Shown piece after piece: positions 60,995 through 64,000 of a stretch of DNA of 64,000 nucleotides. Below the pieces are notes generated by a model. That model was not told the DNA's origin, made no database searches, and saw only the letters and a program-made list of their open reading frames with translations. The stretch spans positions 2,976,001-3,040,000 of the forward strand of contig JADJOI010000003.1 in assembly GCA_016713875.1 (NCBI GenBank). Reading direction: 5' to 3'. This stretch comes from Flavobacteriales bacterium. Lineage in GTDB: Bacteria > Bacteroidota > Bacteroidia > Flavobacteriales_F > PHOS-HE28. The stretch's first letter is position 1; the number at the start of each line of letters is the position of its first letter. A program made the translations under genes and the position numbers.

Positions 60995-61234
60995 TGGCGA
61001 GTGGCCACCCGCGATCCTGCGTGCCAAGTGGCGAGTTGGCGAGTTGGCGAGTGGCGAGTGGCGAGTGGCGAGTGGCGAGTTGGCGAGTTGCGAGTGGCGA
61101 GTGGCGAGTGGCGAGTAAATGCCCCAGTTCCGGCGCGCTTCGCCGAGGGGCATTTACTCGCCACTCAAAGGCCGCAGGCCGAACTCGCCACTCGCCACTC
61201 GAAGGCCGCAGGCCGAACTCGCCACTCGCCACTC
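60995..61234. repeat. GGCGAGTG tandem/inverted repeat complex between lpxD and uvrC
   Basis: The left half is a run of ~14 copies of an 8-bp unit, GGCGAGTG or GGCGAGTT. It leads into a perfect 19-bp inverted repeat, 61107-61125 against 61147-61165 (AGTGGCGAGTAAATGCCCC). A smaller stem, CGGCG/CGCCG (61131-61135 and 61141-61145), sits in its loop. The right half has two direct 33-bp copies (61168-61200, 61202-61234) that contain GGCCGCAGGCC and two inverted GGCGAGT units each. The whole gap is otherwise free of genes. It would lie in the 5' leader of uvrC or upstream of lpxD. Confidence 0.8.
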
Positions 61235-61296
61235 TTCCCATCTTGGCTCGAAGACGGATCATCACGGGCCCAGCCCATCCCCGATCTTCGCCCTGC

Positions 61297-63093
61297 ATGT
61301 CCATCGACGTCCGCGAGAAGGTCCGCCTGCTGCCGCACACCCCCGGCGTGTATCAGTTCTTCGACGCGGAGGGCTCCATCCTCTACGTGGGCAAGGCCAA
61401 GGACCTGCGCCATCGCGTGGGCAGCTACTTCGCCAAGGACCATACCGACGGCAAGACGCGCCTGTTGGTCCGGAAGATCGCGGACCTGCGCGTGATCCAC
61501 GTGCCCACCGAGTTCGAGGCGCTGCTGCTGGAGAACAGCCTCATCAAGCAGCACCAGCCGCGCTACAACATCCTGCTGCGCGACGACAAGAGCTTCCCCT
61601 TCATCCGCGTCCGCAACGAGCACTTCCCCCGCGTGGAGGGCATGCGCAACCCCGAGGAGGACGGCAGCGCCTACTTCGGCCCCTACGCCGGTGTGCGCAC
61701 CATGAAGACCGTGCTGGGCCTCGTGCACAAGCTCTACAAGCTCCGCACCTGCAGCTACGACCTCTCCCCGAGGAACATCGAACAGAAGAAGTTCAAGCGC
61801 TGCCTGGAGTACCACATCGGCAACTGCAAGGCCCCCTGCGAAGGGCTGCAGTCGCAGGCCGAGTACGATGCGAACATGGAGCAGGTGTTGCAGATCGTGA
61901 AGGGGCGGGTGAGCGGGCTCATCAAGGTGCTGAAGGAGCAGATGCACGGGCACGCCGAGCGGCTGGAGTTCGAGGCGGCCGAGGACTACCGCCAGAAGCT
62001 GGAGCGGCTGGAGCAGTACCGCGCCAAGAGCATCGTCGTCAACCCCGACATCGGCGACGTGGACATCTTCGGGCTGGTGAGCGACAGCGGCAGCACCTAC
62101 GTCAACTACATGCGCGTGATCGACGGCGCCGTGGTGCACGGCATCACCATCGAACTGAAGCGCAAGCTCGATGAGAGCGACGTGGAGATGCTGCAGGCCG
62201 CCATCGCCGAGCTGCGCCAGCGCTACAAGAGCCTCGCCCCGGAGGCCATCGTGCCCTTCGGGCCGGAGATCGAGGTGCCCGGCGTGCGCTTCACCGTGCC
62301 ACAGCGCGGCGACAAGAAGCAGCTGCTCGACCTCTGCGAACGCAACGCCCGCTACTTCATGCTGGACAAGCAGAAGCAGGAGAAGCTCACCGACCCGGAG
62401 GGCGCCACCACCCGCATCCTGGAGCAGCTGCAGCAGGACCTGCGGCTCAGCGAGCTGCCGCGCCACATCGAGTGCTTCGACAACAGCAACACCCAGGGCA
62501 CCGATCCCGTGAGCGCTTGTGTGGTGTTCAAGGACGCCAAGCCCAGCAAGAAGGACTACCGCCACTTCAACATCCGCACGGTGGAGGGGCCGGACGACTT
62601 CGCCAGCATGGAGGAGGCCGTGGAGCGCCGCTACAGCCGGCTGGTCACCGAGGGCGAGCCGCTGCCGCAGCTCATCGTCATCGACGGCGGCAAGGGCCAG
62701 CTGGGCGCGGCGCTCACCGCCCTGGAGCGCTTGGGCCTGCGCGGAACGATCGCCATCATCGGCATCGCCAAGAAGCTGGAGGAGATCGTCTTCCCCGGCG
62801 ACCCGGTCCCGCTGCACATCGACAAGCGCAGCTCCTCGTTGAAGCTCATCCAGCACATGCGCAACGAGGCGCACCGCTTCGGCATCACGCACCACCGCGG
62901 CAAGCGCAGCAAGCGCATCATCCGCACCGGGCTGGAGGAGATCCCCGGCATCGGCCCCGGCACCGCGCAGAAGCTCCTCACCCGCTTCGGTAGCCTCAAA
63001 GGCATCCGCGAAGCCCTGCCGGAGGATGTGACGGCCGTGGTGGGCGCAAAGAAGGCGGAGGCGGTGATCCGGGGGTTGGCGGAGGGGAACTGA
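61297..63093 (+). CDS. uvrC: Excinuclease ABC subunit C
   Basis: A 598-residue dual-incision nuclease of nucleotide excision repair. Order: GIY-YIG domain (LPHTPGVYQFFDAEGSILYVGKAKDLRHRVGSYF), a Cys-rich region (RCLEYHIGNCKAPCEG), a UVR domain that contacts UvrB (about residues 205-240), an RNase H-like C-terminal nuclease (IECFDNSNTQGTDPVSACVVF ... IVIDGGKGQLGAA) and a helix-hairpin-helix pair (LEEIPGIGPGTAQKLLTRFGSLKGIREA). ATG 61297 chosen because it gives the usual N-terminus; the frame upstream runs through the repeats. GATCTTCG (61283-61290) is a weak box. Confidence 0.96.
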   Translation: MSIDVREKVRLLPHTPGVYQFFDAEGSILYVGKAKDLRHRVGSYFAKDHTDGKTRLLVRKIADLRVIHVPTEFEALLLENSLIKQHQPRYNILLRDDKSFPFIRVRNEHFPRVEGMRNPEEDGSAYFGPYAGVRTMKTVLGLVHKLYKLRTCSYDLSPRNIEQKKFKRCLEYHIGNCKAPCEGLQSQAEYDANMEQVLQIVKGRVSGLIKVLKEQMHGHAERLEFEAAEDYRQKLERLEQYRAKSIVVNPDIGDVDIFGLVSDSGSTYVNYMRVIDGAVVHGITIELKRKLDESDVEMLQAAIAELRQRYKSLAPEAIVPFGPEIEVPGVRFTVPQRGDKKQLLDLCERNARYFMLDKQKQEKLTDPEGATTRILEQLQQDLRLSELPRHIECFDNSNTQGTDPVSACVVFKDAKPSKKDYRHFNIRTVEGPDDFASMEEAVERRYSRLVTEGEPLPQLIVIDGGKGQLGAALTALERLGLRGTIAIIGIAKKLEEIVFPGDPVPLHIDKRSSSLKLIQHMRNEAHRFGITHHRGKRSKRIIRTGLEEIPGIGPGTAQKLLTRFGSLKGIREALPEDVTAVVGAKKAEAVIRGLAEGN

Positions 63094-63100
63094 GCAGAGC

Positions 63101-64000
63101 ATGGCGTGCGTTTCAATACTCCTCCCCTACCGCATTTCAGCAGAAGCCGATGAAGTGGAGCCGCTGAACGCGGCCATCGCCAGCATGACCGGGCAGACCT
63201 TCACGGACTGGGAGCTGCTCCTCATCGACAACGCTTCCTCCGCGGAAAGCGCAGCCATCGCGCAGCACTGGGCCGCGCGCGATGCGCGCATCACCCTGGT
63301 GCACGAGCCCCACGTCGGCATCGCGCACGCGCTGAACACCGGCCTGGCGCATGCACGAGGCTCCCTCATCGCCCGCATGGACGCCGATGACGTGAGCCAT
63401 CCGGAACGGTTGGCGAAGCAGGTGGCCCACCTGGAGGCTCATCCGGACATCGGCGTGCTGGGCACGGCCACACGCTTCGCCAGCACGGTGCCCGAGCACC
63501 GCGGCATGCTGGCCTATGTGGCGTGGCAGAACAGGATCCTGAGCCCGGATGCGCACGCCGTGAAGCGCTTCGTGGACGCGCCGCTCGCCCACCCCACGGT
63601 GATGTTCCGCCGCGCGTTGGTGGAGCGGCACGGCGGCTACGCTACCGGTCCCGTGCCGGAGGACCACGAGCTGTGGCTGCGGTGGATGGACGCCGGCGTG
63701 CGCATGGCGAAGCTGCCCGACGCGCTGCTCACCTGGACCGACCACGCGGCCCGCCTGAGCCGCACGCATCCGCACTACAGCGTGGACGCCTTCTTCCGCA
63801 CGAAGATGCATTGGCTCGCGAAGTGGCTGCTGCGCACCCTGAGCGGGCGGCCGGTGATCGTGGCGGGCACCAGCGCCCTGTGCCGCGAGCGCGCGCAGCG
63901 GCTGACCGCCGAGGGCATCCCCATCGCGGCGTTCACGGACGTGAAGCCGCGCGCCGTGCCGGGCCACGCCTTCGTGCGCAGCGACGCACTGCCGCCCGCG
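63101..64000 (+). CDS. Family 2 glycosyltransferase, 3' end outside window
   Basis: 300 codons are visible and still open at the edge. It begins MACVSILLPYRISAEADEVE, a GT2 nucleotide-binding strand, then SMTGQTFTDWELLLIDNASS and the DxD-type site ARMDADDVSHPERL. The acceptor segment is PVPEDHELWLRWMDAG, with the EDxELW motif. A C-terminal extra domain (PVIVAGTSALCRERAQRLTAEGIPIAAFTDVKPR) is of the Rossmann-like kind found after some GT2 domains. It starts 7 bp after uvrC. Probably envelope or O-antigen glycan synthesis. Confidence 0.9.
   Translation, partial: MACVSILLPYRISAEADEVEPLNAAIASMTGQTFTDWELLLIDNASSAESAAIAQHWAARDARITLVHEPHVGIAHALNTGLAHARGSLIARMDADDVSHPERLAKQVAHLEAHPDIGVLGTATRFASTVPEHRGMLAYVAWQNRILSPDAHAVKRFVDAPLAHPTVMFRRALVERHGGYATGPVPEDHELWLRWMDAGVRMAKLPDALLTWTDHAARLSRTHPHYSVDAFFRTKMHWLAKWLLRTLSGRPVIVAGTSALCRERAQRLTAEGIPIAAFTDVKPRAVPGHAFVRSDALPPA

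Noticed and set aside
60995..61234. CRISPR array or coding region
   Set aside because: An 8-bp tandem run and inverted repeats, without unique spacers. The frames through it are low-complexity.

Overview
The window is strongly GC-rich chromosomal DNA of a Bacteroidota bacterium, most likely a high-GC member of the Flavobacteriales. This is inferred from gene content, not from a search. Supporting signs are Bacteroidota-type -7 boxes (TAnnTTTG and close variants such as TATCTTCG) upstream of many genes, little sign of Shine-Dalgarno sequences, a protein with a type IX secretion sorting tail, a short NuoG, a DksA-like protein that has lost most zinc ligands, and the block DUF177-rpmF-plsX-fabH-accB-accC. 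No rRNA, tRNA or CRISPR array was seen.

Layout. 1-4248: end of an enoyl-CoA hydratase gene, a polysaccharide flippase, a small secreted protein, a HicBA toxin-antitoxin pair, dUTPase and a sugar nucleotidyltransferase. 4352-9894: a lipoprotein/TPR-DUF4292-EnvC block for the envelope, then tatA and gatA. 9940-14710: fatty-acid initiation genes. 14785-19769: a small secreted protein, a GT-C glycosyltransferase, small genes, a zeta-like kinase with a 52-residue partner, and dxs. 19932-33248: a complete 14-gene complex I operon (nuoA-N), interrupted between nuoD and nuoE by a GxxExxY gene cassette. 33297-44798: CoA-transferase, pirin, YceI, an unrecognised GNAT-like protein, SQOR-type sulfide:quinone oxidoreductase, ileS with an unusual insertion, a DksA-like protein with a histone-like tail, and lspA. 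44792-56169: outer-membrane proteins leading into an accessory island with an IS3-family and an IS256-family element, truncated genes, a duplicated 42-bp sequence, a long SBBP-repeat protein, large palindromes and a 19 x 21-bp minisatellite. 56240-64000: asd, a lamin-tail surface protein, lpxD, uvrC and a GT2 glycosyltransferase running off the end.

Complex I and the sulfide:quinone oxidoreductase both feed the quinone pool. dut, uvrC, ileS, gatA, rpmF, dxs, asd, accBC, fabH, plsX and lpxD are housekeeping functions.

The most interesting signal is the GxxExxY cassette in the nuo operon. It is a small gene with a PD-(D/E)xK nuclease-like core, bracketed by 27-bp inverted repeats and by a 7-bp direct repeat that looks like a target-site duplication. 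The repeats share a sequence skeleton with gene-free palindromes at 420-496 and 13227-13345. This resembles an autonomous element with non-autonomous relatives. Three genes (nuoG, the DksA-like gene, the lamin-tail gene) each carry one extra base in a C or G run; this may be sequencing error rather than biology.
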